A stretch of DNA of 14,138 nucleotides from Pseudomonas sp. UBA5782 (GCA_002418465.1 DIEE01000128.1:37056-51193), one strand, 5' to 3'; counted from the stretch's first letter, positions 1-7,693 are shown. Notes: a model not told the origin generated them from the letters alone. Numbers and translations: made by a program.

Positions 1-20
1 GAGTCCCGTCCGCTCCGCCA
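1..20 (+). tRNA. 3' end of tRNA-Asp (partial, cut by window start)
   Basis: The first 20 bases read as the 3' part of a tRNA: the end of a T-loop (GAGT), the T-stem 3' strand CCCGT, the seven-base acceptor strand CCGCTCC, discriminator G and an encoded CCA. This closely matches the 3' end of bacterial tRNA-Asp, which has the GGAGCGG acceptor. The anticodon lies outside the window, so the identity rests on this tail. From memory, tRNA genes including tRNA-Asp lie between hupB and ppiD in Pseudomonas, which fits the next gene. Confidence 0.8.
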
Positions 21-30
21 TTTACGAGAA

Positions 31-54
31 GGCGCATCCTCGGATGCGCCTTTC
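31..54 (+). terminator. Rho-independent terminator of the tRNA unit
   Basis: An 8-bp perfect stem (GGCGCATC / GATGCGCC) closes a CTCG loop and is followed by TTTCTT. It starts 10 bp after the tRNA CCA end, so it most likely ends the tRNA transcript and separates it from ppiD. Confidence 0.8.
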
Positions 55-114
55 TTCTATCCGGATTCTACCCACGCTGCGCGGCCGTTTTTGTTATGGC
101 TGTCTGGGGGACGC

Positions 115-1989
115 ATGCTGCAGAACATCAGGGACAATTCACAGGGCTGGATTGCCAAGACCATCATCGGCGCCATTATCCTGCTCATGGCGCTGACAGG
201 CTTCGATGCCATTTTCCGAGCGACCGATCATAAACAGGACGCTGCCAAGGTGAACGGTGACGAGGTATCCCTCACCGAGCTGAATCAAGCCGTGGAAATG
301 CAGCGCCGTCAGCTGCTGCAGCAACTGGGCAAGGACTTCGACGCCTCCCAGCTCGACGATAACCTGCTGCGCGATTCTGCTCTCAAGTCGTTGATCGAGC
401 GGAAACTGGTGCTGCAAGGTGCAGAAAATTCCGGATTCGCTTTCTCCCAGGCCGCTATCGATCAGTTGATCCTGCGTACGCCGGAGTTCCAGAGCGAAGG
501 CCAGTTCAGCACTGAGCGCTTCGACCAAGTCATTCGGCAGATGGGCTATACCCGTCTGCAGTTCCGCCAGATGCTCGAACAGGAAATGCTCATCGGCCAG
601 CTGCGTGCCGGCATCGCTGGTAGCGGGTTCGTTACCGAGCCAGAAATCAGCGCATTCGCTCGCCTGGAAAAGCAGACACGTGATTTTGCCACGCTGACCG
701 TACCGGCCGATGGCGCAGGTGTGAGCGTCAGCGAAGACGACGTGAAGGCCTATTACGACGCACACGCGGCGCAGTTCATGAGCCCTGAGCAGGTCGTGCT
801 GGAATACGTCGAGCTGAAGAAAGAGGCGTTCTTCGCCCAGGCGAAGGTGAAAGACGAAGACCTGCAAGCGTTGTATCAGAAGGAAATCGGTAGCCTGGCC
901 GAGCAGCGCGAGGCGAGCCACATCCTCATCGAGGTGAATGACAAGCAGACCGATGCCCAGGCCAAGGCGAAGATCGAAGAGATCAAGGCGCGCATCGATG
1001 GCGGTGCCGATTTCGCTGCCCAGGCCAAGGAGTTCTCGGAAGATCCCGGCTCCGCTGCCGCAGGCGGTAACCTCGGTTTTGCCGGTCCGGGCGTCTACGA
1101 CCCCGCGTTCGAGAAGGCTCTTTATGCACTCAACCAGGGGCAGGTTTCCGAGCCGGTTCGCAGCGAGTTCGGTTGGCACCTGATCAAGCTTCTCGATGTG
1201 CAGGCTCCCGACGTGCCCAGCTTCGCCAGCCTCAAGGATAAGCTTGAGCACGAGCTGAAATCGCAGGAAGTCGAGCAGCGTTTCGTCGATGTGAGCAAGC
1301 AGCTTGAGGATGCTTCGTTCGAAGCGTCCGATCTCGCCCAGCCGGCCCAGGAATTGGGGCTGAAAGTGCAGACCAGCGCGCCATTCGGTCGCGAGGGTGG
1401 CGAAGGGATCGCGGCCAATCGCCAAGTCGTTCAGGCAGCATTCACTCCCGAGGTGCTGGAGGACGGTGCGAACAGCGGCGTGATCGAGCTCGATCCGGAA
1501 ACCAGCCTGGTCATTCGGGTGAAGGAGCATCGGATGCCCGAGCAATTGGCTCTGGAGCAGGTTGCACCTTCTATTCGCGAGCAGCTGACGAAGGAGCGTG
1601 CCACCGAGGCGGCGAAAGCCAAGGGCGAGGAAACGCTCGCCAGCCTGCGCGACGGCAAGTCTCCGGTACAGCAGGCGGGCGCAGCGAATACCTGGCAGCC
1701 CGTCGAAGCGGCTACGCGCAACCAGGAGGGCGTCGATCCGGCGGTTCTCCAGGCGGCATTCCGCATGCCCAAGCCGAGTGACGCGACCACGCCAAGTTAC
1801 ACCGGTGTGGCCTTGCCCAACGGCAGCTACGTGGTGGTTCGGCTCAATGGCGTGAGCGAGCCGGAGCAGGAGCTGTCTGCCGATGAAAAGACTTCGTACA
1901 GCCGTTTCCTGGCATCGCGCAGTGGCCAGCAGGATTTCGCTGCCTACCGCAAGAAGCTGGAAACCGATGCCAAGATCGAGCGTTTCTGA
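115..1989 (+). CDS. ppiD: Peptidyl-prolyl cis-trans isomerase D, membrane-anchored periplasmic chaperone
   Basis: PpiD is an inner-membrane-anchored periplasmic folding factor that sits near the Sec translocon and assists exported, especially outer-membrane, proteins. The product has 624 residues, the usual length. After a short cytoplasmic start (MLQNIRDNSQGW) there is one membrane segment at about residues 16-34, then a SurA-like chaperone region. One parvulin domain spans about residues 265-362, with the typical ASHIL (His269) and FGWHL (His355) ends and a GGNLGF turn. A helical C-terminal region follows. I chose ATG 115 over an in-frame TTG at 91 because family members begin MLQNIR and a GGGGG stretch at 106-110 serves as ribosome site. 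It stands alone between two terminators. No anomaly is visible. Confidence 0.96.
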   Translation: MLQNIRDNSQGWIAKTIIGAIILLMALTGFDAIFRATDHKQDAAKVNGDEVSLTELNQAVEMQRRQLLQQLGKDFDASQLDDNLLRDSALKSLIERKLVLQGAENSGFAFSQAAIDQLILRTPEFQSEGQFSTERFDQVIRQMGYTRLQFRQMLEQEMLIGQLRAGIAGSGFVTEPEISAFARLEKQTRDFATLTVPADGAGVSVSEDDVKAYYDAHAAQFMSPEQVVLEYVELKKEAFFAQAKVKDEDLQALYQKEIGSLAEQREASHILIEVNDKQTDAQAKAKIEEIKARIDGGADFAAQAKEFSEDPGSAAAGGNLGFAGPGVYDPAFEKALYALNQGQVSEPVRSEFGWHLIKLLDVQAPDVPSFASLKDKLEHELKSQEVEQRFVDVSKQLEDASFEASDLAQPAQELGLKVQTSAPFGREGGEGIAANRQVVQAAFTPEVLEDGANSGVIELDPETSLVIRVKEHRMPEQLALEQVAPSIREQLTKERATEAAKAKGEETLASLRDGKSPVQQAGAANTWQPVEAATRNQEGVDPAVLQAAFRMPKPSDATTPSYTGVALPNGSYVVVRLNGVSEPEQELSADEKTSYSRFLASRSGQQDFAAYRKKLETDAKIERF

Positions 1990-2020
1990 CCCCTAAGGCC
2001 TGAACTCGAAATCGGCTCCT

Positions 2021-2058
2021 GAAAATGCCCGCATCGAAAGATGCGGGCATTTTCTTTT
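2021..2058 (+). terminator. Strong rho-independent terminator of ppiD
   Basis: A perfect 15-bp inverted repeat (2021-2035 and 2040-2054) closes a GAAA tetraloop and runs into a T-rich stretch (TTTCTTTT). It begins 31 bp after the ppiD stop. The A-rich 5' foot of the stem would also give a modest U-run on the minus strand. Confidence 0.93.
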
Positions 2059-2183
2059 CCGGCCGTGAGCGGGTAGGTGGAGCTTGGTGTTTTCCGAACC
2101 TAGCTGGCTGTCCGCGGTCCTAAAACTCAGCCGGTTTGGCAGGACGCTCAGAATACCGCACGTCGCCTGCGCTTGAACCATCC

Positions 2184-2225
2184 TGCATATTGCAAGTCAC
2201 AACGCTTGTTATCATGCAAGTTGCA
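2184..2225 (+). promoter_or_regulatory. Tandem palindromic sites, candidate activator-binding sites
   Basis: Two near-identical 11-mers, TGCATATTGCA (2184-2194) and TGCAAGTTGCA (2215-2225), agree at 9 of 11 positions. The second is a perfect palindrome around its central G. Their starts are 31 bp apart, about three helical turns, so a protein would see both on the same DNA face. They lie roughly 90-130 bp upstream of the start expected from the -24/-12 element at 2291. This is the usual position for enhancer sites of sigma-54 activators. Function and the binding protein are inferred; neither is shown. Confidence 0.5.
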
Positions 2226-2290
2226 CGGTAAATGGGTGGTGCGTTGATTCTAACCTATTGATTTTAATCACCTTTAATTCTGCTTTGATT

Positions 2291-2306
2291 TGGCATGAAG
2301 GCTGCT
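2291..2306 (+). promoter_or_regulatory. Candidate sigma-54 (-24/-12) promoter
   Basis: TGGCATGAAGGCTGCT matches the consensus TGGCACG-N4-TTGCW at 10 of 12 defined positions, with the invariant GG and GC doublets correctly spaced (first G of each 12 bp apart). Transcription would start near 2317, about 30 bp before the ATG at 2346. The mismatches are T for C in the -24 block and C for T in the -12 block. Confidence 0.55.
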
Positions 2307-2345
2307 CTTCATAGGCGACTATTCAGTCGTCACTAGGACGCCGTA

Positions 2346-2624
2346 ATGCATCAAGCCCTGGAAACAATTGCCGCTGCTTTTCCTGACTATCAAATCTCCA
2401 GCAAAGCTCGCCCCGATGGCGGTTGTCTGCTGACCGTTCGTCACGCGGATGGCACCGAGATGAAACGCGTGGTGAGCGCGGACCAAACTGGTACGGCCCC
2501 GCGTATTGAATGGCTCATCTGCACGATGCGCCGGGACATGGCCCAGCAAGTTGGTGAGGTACCACCCGCAGAGTCGCTGCGCAGGCTGCGCGAGTCGGGT
2601 TTGCCTACCTATCACCTGGCGTAA
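2346..2624 (+). CDS. Small conserved protein, probably DUF3509 family
   Basis: A 92-residue soluble protein with no signal peptide or membrane segment. The plan is a short N-terminal helix, a beta-hairpin region with a PDGG turn (residues 22-25) and a TVRHADG strand-turn, then a helix containing WLICTMRRDMA and a basic tail. This organisation, and the hydrophobic-x2-MRRDMA helix, resemble the DUF3509 family of small, nearly Pseudomonas-restricted proteins of unknown function. The family call is from memory of the pattern and is not certain. The gene stands alone between the ppiD terminator and galU. A canonical ribosome site is not obvious; AGGACG lies 7 bp upstream of the ATG. A candidate sigma-54 promoter and paired palindromes lie upstream, suggesting regulated expression. 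Confidence 0.75.
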   Translation: MHQALETIAAAFPDYQISSKARPDGGCLLTVRHADGTEMKRVVSADQTGTAPRIEWLICTMRRDMAQQVGEVPPAESLRRLRESGLPTYHLA

Positions 2625-2732
2625 CGAAGTGTTCACGTGGGCGAGCTAGGTTTGGTAACAGGAAGAATGGCAAGACGCTCATGGAAAGCCTCGGCACGGG
2701 GCGGATGAAGGAAGACCAAGGAAAGATTGGTC

Positions 2733-2756
2733 GGCCGTTGTAAGCCCACAACGGCC
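2733..2756 (+). repeat. 9-bp perfect inverted repeat upstream of galU
   Basis: GGCCGTTGT and ACAACGGCC flank a six-base loop (AAGCCC). No T-run follows on the plus strand, so a terminator is unlikely. It overlaps a weak candidate -35 (TTGTAA, 2738-2743) that lies 16 bp from TAGACT (2760-2765), so it could be an operator or a leader hairpin for galU. Confidence 0.45.
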
Positions 2757-2802
2757 TGATAGACTGGTCGCCGCACTTTTTCGTATTGCCCTAAGGACTC
2801 TC

Positions 2803-3642
2803 ATGATCAAGAAATGCCTGTTTCCCGCTGCTGGTTATGGAACCCGTTTTCTGCCCGCTACCAAGGCCATGCCCAAGGAAATGCTGCCGGTGGTGAACAA
2901 GCCACTGATCCAGTACGGCGTGGAAGAAGCGCTGGATGCGGGGCTTACGCAAATTGCCATCGTTACCGGGCGCGGCAAGCGCTCGCTGGAAGACCACTTC
3001 GACATCAGCTACGAGCTGGAGCACCAGATCCGTAACACCGACAAGGAAAAGTACCTGGTCGGTATCCGCCGCCTGATCGACGAGTGCAATTTCTCCTACA
3101 CTCGCCAGGTCGAGATGAAGGGCCTGGGCCACGCCATCCTCTGCGGTCGTCCGCTGATCGGCGATGAGCCTTTCGCCGTGGTTCTGGCCGATGACCTGTG
3201 CTTCAACCTCGAAGGCGACGGCGTTCTCAAGCAGATGGTCAAGCTGTACAACCAGTTCCGCTGCTCGATCATCGCCATCCAGGAAGTGCCGCCGGAAGAG
3301 ACCTCCAAGTACGGCGTGATCGCCGGCGAGCTGATTCGCGATGACATCTACCGCGTCAACAACATGGTGGAGAAACCCAAGCCGGAAGATGCTCCGTCTA
3401 ACCTGGCGATCATCGGCCGCTATATCCTGACGCCGGATATCTTCAAGCTGATCGAAGATACCGAGCCGGGCAAGGGTGGCGAGATCCAGATCACCGACGC
3501 ACTGCTCAAGCAGGCGCAGGACGGTTGCGTGCTGGCGTACAAGTTCAAGGGCAAGCGTTTCGACTGCGGTAGCGCCGAGGGTTACATCGACGCCACCAAC
3601 TTCTGCTTCGAGAACCTGTACAAGACCGGCATGGCGTTCTGA
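2803..3642 (+). CDS. galU: UTP--glucose-1-phosphate uridylyltransferase
   Basis: Cytoplasmic enzyme that makes UDP-glucose and pyrophosphate from UTP and glucose-1-phosphate, feeding lipopolysaccharide core, exopolysaccharide and osmolyte synthesis. The 279-residue length matches Pseudomonas GalU. The nucleotide-binding signature is at the N-terminus: AAGYGTRFLPATKAMPKEML at residues 9-28, followed by PVVNKP. Further family features are VVLADD at the metal-binding site, VEKPKPEDAPSN and the GGEIQITDAL segment. The ATG at 2803 has AAGGA at 2793-2797, five bases upstream. It appears monocistronic, with an inverted repeat upstream and a terminator 20 bp after the stop. No unusual residues were seen. 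Confidence 0.97.
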   Translation: MIKKCLFPAAGYGTRFLPATKAMPKEMLPVVNKPLIQYGVEEALDAGLTQIAIVTGRGKRSLEDHFDISYELEHQIRNTDKEKYLVGIRRLIDECNFSYTRQVEMKGLGHAILCGRPLIGDEPFAVVLADDLCFNLEGDGVLKQMVKLYNQFRCSIIAIQEVPPEETSKYGVIAGELIRDDIYRVNNMVEKPKPEDAPSNLAIIGRYILTPDIFKLIEDTEPGKGGEIQITDALLKQAQDGCVLAYKFKGKRFDCGSAEGYIDATNFCFENLYKTGMAF

Positions 3643-3661
3643 CGAACCCTGCCTGCCGATG

Positions 3662-3688
3662 AAAGAGCCGCCTCCGGGCGGCTTTTTC
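3662..3688 (+). terminator. Rho-independent terminator of galU
   Basis: A 7-bp stem AGCCGCC / GGCGGCT with a TCCG loop is followed by TTTTT-like sequence. An upstream AAA run extends the pairing into the T-run. Confidence 0.9.
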
Positions 3689-3798
3689 GTGGAGCGATGA
3701 AATCACCGGTACGCCGCAGCGGGAGAGGGCGGAGGCACATCCTTCGCCGCCCGACGGCATGCGCTGGGTTATGCTTCGCGCATCACGAGGAGAATTGC

Positions 3799-5154
3799 AT
3801 GCCCTACGATTTCGACTTCTTTGTCATTGGCGCCGGCTCCGGCGGTGTTCGCGCGGCGCGTTTTGCCGCCGGTTTCGGTGCTCGCGTTGCCATCGCCGAA
3901 AGCCGCTATCTGGGCGGTACCTGCGTCAACGTCGGTTGCGTGCCGAAGAAGCTGCTGGCCTACAGCGCGCATTTCGAGGAAGAGTTCCACCAGGCCAAGG
4001 GTTTCGGCTGGTCGTGCGGTGAAACCGGTTTCGACTGGAAGAAACTCATCGCCAACAAGGACCGCGAAATCCTGCGGTTGAACAACATCTACCAGAAGCT
4101 GTTGGACGATTCGGGGGCGAAGCTCTTCGAAGGCCACGCGCGCCTCGTCGATGGGCACACCGTCGATGTCAACGGCACGCATTACACCGCGGAGACCATC
4201 CTCATCTCCACGGGCGGCTGGCCGGTGATTCCCAATGTGCCCGGACGCGAGCACGCCATCACTTCAAACGAAGCGTTCTACCTGCCGGAGCTGCCCAAGC
4301 GCATGCTGGTGATCGGTGGCGGTTACATCGCGGTGGAGTTCGCTTCGATCTTCAACGGCCTGGGTTGCAAGACCTCCCTGCTGTATCGCGGAGAACTGTT
4401 CCTGCGCGGTTTCGACGGTTCGCTGCGCGAGCACCTGCGCGACGAGATGCTGAAGAAAGGCCTGGACCTGCAGTTCAACGCCGATATCGCGCGCATCGAC
4501 AAACAGGCCGATGGCTCGCTGTTGGCGACGCTCAAGGACGGTCGGACCCTGGAGACCGATTGCGTGTTCTATGCCACCGGGCGCCGGCCGATGCTGGACA
4601 ACCTGGGCCTGGAAAACACCGCGGTCGAGCTGGACGAGAAGGGTTTCATCAAGGTCAACGAGGAATACCGCAGCAACGAGCCTTCGATCCTCGCCATCGG
4701 CGACGTGATCGGCCGCGTGCAGCTGACGCCGGTGGCGATCGCCGAGGGCATGGCCGTGGCCCGGCGGCTGTTCCAGCCGGAGGAGTATCGCCCGGTGGAT
4801 TACTCGCAGATCCCCACGGCGGTGTTCAGCCTGCCGAACATCGGCACCGTCGGCATGACTGAAGAGGAGGCGCGCGAGAAGCACGATGTGCGCATCTACG
4901 AGGCGCGCTTCCGGCCGATGAAGCTGAGCCTCACCGACAGCACCGAACGCACGTTGATGAAGCTGGTGGTCGACGCGGAAACCCATCGCGTACTGGGTTG
5001 CCACATGATCGGTCCGGAAGCCGGGGAGATCGTCCAGGGGCTGGCGGTGGCGCTCAAGGCCGGTGCGACCAAGCAGCATTTCGACGAAACCATCGGCATC
5101 CACCCGACCGCCGCCGAAGAGTTCGTGACCATGCGCACGCCGGTACGGACCTGA
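3799..5154 (+). CDS. gor: Glutathione-disulfide reductase (NADPH)
   Basis: Cytoplasmic FAD enzyme that reduces glutathione disulfide with NADPH and maintains the thiol pool under oxidative stress. The 451-residue length is that of Pseudomonas Gor. An FAD-binding GAGSGGVRAA lies at residues 11-20. The redox-active pair is Cys42 and Cys47 in GGTCVNVGCVPKK. A second dinucleotide fold starts with GGGYIAVEFAS, and the arginines after it (YRGELFLRGFD) suit NADPH. A central ATGRRP and AIGDV lead to the C-terminal catalytic HPTAAEE (His435, Glu440). The ATG at 3799 was chosen because AGGAG (3788-3792) lies six bases upstream and the family starts here; the longer in-frame opening from 3697 lacks similarity. 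A lone -10-like TATGCT at 3770 may be its promoter. The next gene begins 8 bp after the stop. Confidence 0.96.
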   Translation: MPYDFDFFVIGAGSGGVRAARFAAGFGARVAIAESRYLGGTCVNVGCVPKKLLAYSAHFEEEFHQAKGFGWSCGETGFDWKKLIANKDREILRLNNIYQKLLDDSGAKLFEGHARLVDGHTVDVNGTHYTAETILISTGGWPVIPNVPGREHAITSNEAFYLPELPKRMLVIGGGYIAVEFASIFNGLGCKTSLLYRGELFLRGFDGSLREHLRDEMLKKGLDLQFNADIARIDKQADGSLLATLKDGRTLETDCVFYATGRRPMLDNLGLENTAVELDEKGFIKVNEEYRSNEPSILAIGDVIGRVQLTPVAIAEGMAVARRLFQPEEYRPVDYSQIPTAVFSLPNIGTVGMTEEEAREKHDVRIYEARFRPMKLSLTDSTERTLMKLVVDAETHRVLGCHMIGPEAGEIVQGLAVALKAGATKQHFDETIGIHPTAAEEFVTMRTPVRT

Positions 5155-5162
5155 GTCGCGGC

Positions 5163-5792
5163 ATGCCGTCCTTCTTCTACCTCTCCGATCTGTTCGGCGT
5201 TGCGGTGTTCGCCATCACCGGCGCACTGATGGCCGGGCGCAAGTCCATGGACCTGTTCGGCGTGCTGGTGATCGCCATTATCACCGCGGTGGGCGGCGGC
5301 ACGCTGCGCGACATCATTCTCGGCAACCATCCGGTCAGCTGGATTCGTGACGACACCTACATCCTGGTGGCTTCGCTGGCGGCGATCAGCACGGTGGTAT
5401 GGGTGCAGCTGACACGGCCGATCCACGAGAACGGCCTGCTGATCGCCGATGCCTTCGGCCTGGCCGTCTTCACCGTGATCGGCACTGAGGTGGCTCTGGC
5501 GCACCAGGTTCCGGCCAGCACCGCGGTGATCATGGGCGTGATGACCGGCGTCGCCGGTGGGGTGATGCGCGATGTGCTGTGCAACGAAATTCCGCTGATC
5601 TTCCAGAAGGAAATCTACGCCACCGCGTGCATCGTCGGTTCGCTGGCGTTCCTCGGCCTGCGTGCCCTGGAGATGCCGCACTGGCTGGATACCGGGATCG
5701 CCATGGGCGTGGTCCTGGCGATCCGTCTGGCGGCGATCCGCTGGCATCTGTCGCTGCCGAGTTTCCATCTGCTGGATCGCCGCGTTCCCTAG
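5163..5792 (+). CDS. TRIC/UPF0126 family inner-membrane protein (YadS/YicG-like)
   Basis: A 209-residue integral membrane protein with about seven hydrophobic segments. It has the two repeated glycine-rich motifs of the family: GGGTLRDIILGNHP in the first half and GVAGGVMRDVLCNEIP in the second. The internal duplication is typical of prokaryotic TRIC proteins, some of which are structurally shown trimeric potassium-permeable channels. The physiological role of the E. coli relatives YadS and YicG is not settled. The ATG at 5163 lies 8 bp after the gor stop with only a weak ribosome site (GAG), so translation is probably coupled to gor and the two form an operon. A functional link to glutathione metabolism is not evident from sequence. 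Confidence 0.9.
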   Translation: MPSFFYLSDLFGVAVFAITGALMAGRKSMDLFGVLVIAIITAVGGGTLRDIILGNHPVSWIRDDTYILVASLAAISTVVWVQLTRPIHENGLLIADAFGLAVFTVIGTEVALAHQVPASTAVIMGVMTGVAGGVMRDVLCNEIPLIFQKEIYATACIVGSLAFLGLRALEMPHWLDTGIAMGVVLAIRLAAIRWHLSLPSFHLLDRRVP

Positions 5793-5810
5793 GCGCCGGC
5801 CGGCCGCAAG

Positions 5811-5842
5811 TCTTGCAAGATGCTTCCGCGCGAAATTCGCGC
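5811..5842. promoter_or_regulatory. Two adjacent palindromes upstream of the DUF2231 gene
   Basis: TCTTGCAAGA (5811-5820) is a perfect 10-bp palindrome and GCGCGAAATTCGCGC (5828-5842) is a perfect 7+1+7 palindrome. Both lie in the 122-bp gap before the GTG at 5915. Loops are too short for RNA hairpins and no T-run follows, so protein-binding sites are more likely than a terminator. The role is inferred. Confidence 0.4.
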
Positions 5843-5914
5843 TGAACTATCGATTCCGCGGGACGCTCCTTTCTTATGCGCACTCAGTAAGTTACTGGAC
5901 GATAAGGAGCCACC

Positions 5915-6346
5915 GTGACCGTTACCACGCATTCCATCACTTACCGCTGCACGCCGGGCCCGCTGCACGCGGTTCTGCTTGGCGGGACCGTTCCGCTGTT
6001 TCTCGGCGGCCTGCTGAGCGACATCGCGTACTTCAGGACCTACCAGATCCAATGGAGCAACTTCGCCTCCTGGCTGATTGCCGGAGGGCTGCTGTTCTGT
6101 GGGCTGGCGTTGCTCTTCGCCCTGGTCAACCTGTTCCGTGCCCAGCACAAGGCGGGGCGGCCGGTGATGTACTTCCTGTTGCTGCTGCTCACCTGGGTAC
6201 TCGGGCTGGTCAACGCCTTCGAGCATGCCAAGGACGCCTGGGCGGTGATGCCCGCCGGCTTGGTCCTTTCGGTCGTGGTGACGCTGCTGGCCTGCCTCTC
6301 TGCCTGGACAGGGCTCAGCAATCTGCGCTCGGGAGGTGCCCAATGA
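5915..6346 (+). CDS. DUF2231-like four-helix inner-membrane protein
   Basis: A 143-residue membrane protein with four hydrophobic segments, at about residues 20-36, 48-70, 84-99 and 108-128. The opening GPLHAVLLGGTVPLFLGGLL matches the His-containing start of DUF2231 predicted membrane proteins, whose biochemical role is unknown. The start is GTG at 5915, supported by an excellent TAAGGAG at 5903-5909. The stop overlaps the next start (ATGA at 6343-6346), so it is translationally coupled to the sorbosone dehydrogenase-like lipoprotein. This pairing suggests, by inference only, a membrane partner for a periplasmic redox enzyme. No heme-binding motif is evident beyond single histidines. Confidence 0.82.
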   Translation: MTVTTHSITYRCTPGPLHAVLLGGTVPLFLGGLLSDIAYFRTYQIQWSNFASWLIAGGLLFCGLALLFALVNLFRAQHKAGRPVMYFLLLLLTWVLGLVNAFEHAKDAWAVMPAGLVLSVVVTLLACLSAWTGLSNLRSGGAQ

Positions 6347-7644
6347 AGCCTTTGAGTGCACTGACGGCCCTGACCGGCCTGAGCATGGCACTGCTCCTGA
6401 GTGCCTGCGGCGGCGAAGCGGACAGCACTCAGGCGCACGGGCCGGACCCGAAGATGCCGGACGCCCAGCGCGGCCTGCTGCCGAGCATGAAGATCGCCCA
6501 GCCGGTCGCCTGGGGCGATCAGAAACCCACGGTGCCCGAGGGCTACAGCGTCACGGCGATCGCCACCGACCTGAAGATCCCGCGGCAGACGCTGGTCCTG
6601 CCCAATGGCGACATCCTGGTGGCGGAAGGCCGTGGCGGCAGCGCGGCACAGCTCAAGCCCAAGGATGTGATCGCCAGCTACATCAAGGCTCAGGGCAATA
6701 CCAAGGTCAAAGGCGGCAACCGCCTGACGCTGCTGCGCGATGCCGACGGCGACGGCACCTACGAGCTGAAGACGGTGTTCGCCGAGAACCTCAACGCGCC
6801 CTACGGCCTGGCGTTCGCCGACGGCAAGCTCTACGTGGCCAATCAGGACGCGCTGGTCCGCTTCGATTACGTGGAGGGACAGACCCAGGCCAGCGGCGCG
6901 CCGACCAAGGTCACCGACCTGCCGTCGGAGATCAATCACCACTGGACCAAGTCTCTGGCCATCAGCCCCGACGGGCGTTCGCTGTACGTCGGCATCGGCT
7001 CCAACAGCAACGTCACCGAGCGTGGCATGGAGGTCGAGATCGACCGCGCCATGGTATGGCAGATCGACGCGCAGACCGGCGCACACAAACCCTACGCGAC
7101 CGGCCTGCGTAATCCGACGGCGCTGACCATCCAGCCCGATTCCGGGCAGGTCTGGGCGGTGGTCAACGAGCGCGACGAACTGGGGCCGGACCTGGTGCCG
7201 GATTACCTGACCTCGGTGCGCGAAGGTGCCTTCTACGGCTGGCCCTACAGCTACTGGGGGCAGAACGTCGATCCGCGCGCGCAGCCGCAGAATCCGGAGA
7301 AGGTCGCCGCGGCGATCAAGCCGGACTACAGCCTGGGCTCGCACGTCGCCGCGCTCGGCGTCGACTTCTCCATGCCGGCGATGGGCGAGAGGTTCGCCAA
7401 CGGGGTGTTCGTCGGCGAGCACGGCAGCTGGAACCGCGACAATCCGGTCGGCTACAAGGTGCTCTTCGTGCCATTCAGCAACGGGCGCCCGGCAGGCGAA
7501 CCGGTGGACTTCGCCACCGGCTTCCGTGGTGAGGATGGCAAGACCCGAGGCCGGCCGGTGGGTGTCACCGTTGACCCGCGCGGCGCGCTGATCATCGCCG
7601 ACGACCTGTCCAACACCGTGTGGCGGGTAACCCGCAATCAGTAA
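6343..7644 (+). CDS. PQQ-dependent sugar/sorbosone dehydrogenase-like lipoprotein
   Basis: A 433-residue exported protein. It begins with a lipoprotein signal peptide ending in LLLSAC, so the mature N-terminus would be Cys22. The following GGE has no inner-membrane retention Asp, so an outer-membrane location is likely. The rest is a beta-propeller of the glucose/sorbosone dehydrogenase family (GSDH). Typical blades include PRQTLVLPNGDILVAEG, APYGLAFADGKLYVAN, KSLAISPDGRSLYVGIGSN, TGLRNPTALTI, GEHGSWNRDNPVGYKV and RGRPVGVTVDPRGALIIADD. Such enzymes oxidise sugars or related aldehydes with pyrroloquinoline quinone; the substrate here is unknown. ATG 6343 overlaps the upstream stop and has GGAGG at 6332-6336. 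A terminator follows directly. Confidence 0.9.
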   Translation: MKPLSALTALTGLSMALLLSACGGEADSTQAHGPDPKMPDAQRGLLPSMKIAQPVAWGDQKPTVPEGYSVTAIATDLKIPRQTLVLPNGDILVAEGRGGSAAQLKPKDVIASYIKAQGNTKVKGGNRLTLLRDADGDGTYELKTVFAENLNAPYGLAFADGKLYVANQDALVRFDYVEGQTQASGAPTKVTDLPSEINHHWTKSLAISPDGRSLYVGIGSNSNVTERGMEVEIDRAMVWQIDAQTGAHKPYATGLRNPTALTIQPDSGQVWAVVNERDELGPDLVPDYLTSVREGAFYGWPYSYWGQNVDPRAQPQNPEKVAAAIKPDYSLGSHVAALGVDFSMPAMGERFANGVFVGEHGSWNRDNPVGYKVLFVPFSNGRPAGEPVDFATGFRGEDGKTRGRPVGVTVDPRGALIIADDLSNTVWRVTRNQ

Positions 7645-7650
7645 GACGGG

Positions 7651-7682
7651 AGCCGCGGGGCGAGTCATCGCCCCGCGGTTTT
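7651..7682 (+). terminator. Terminator between convergent genes
   Basis: An 11-bp perfect GC-rich stem, extended by a G-U and an A-U pair, surrounds a GTCA loop and ends in TTTT. It lies 6 bp after the dehydrogenase stop and 11 bp beyond the end of the convergent kinase gene. It is clearly suited to the plus strand. The minus-strand exit lacks a good U-run, so service to the kinase gene is uncertain. Confidence 0.88.
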
Positions 7683-7693
7683 GCGGGGTGAGG

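Noticed and set aside
1..54. tRNA 3' end as an integration (att) site
   Set aside because: The tRNA tail is followed at once by its terminator and ppiD, a usual chromosomal order. No integrase or repeated copy of the tail was found in the window.
139..1545. 468-codon open frame on the minus strand inside ppiD
   Set aside because: It is antisense to an unmistakable ppiD, has no recognisable domain, and is a shadow frame typical of GC-rich DNA.
4264..5103. 279-codon minus-strand frame inside gor
   Set aside because: Antisense shadow; gor has all catalytic motifs in the opposite frame.
6040..7668. 542-codon minus-strand frame over the sorbosone dehydrogenase gene
   Set aside because: Shadow of the real gene; the plus strand has a signal peptide, a ribosome site and family motifs.
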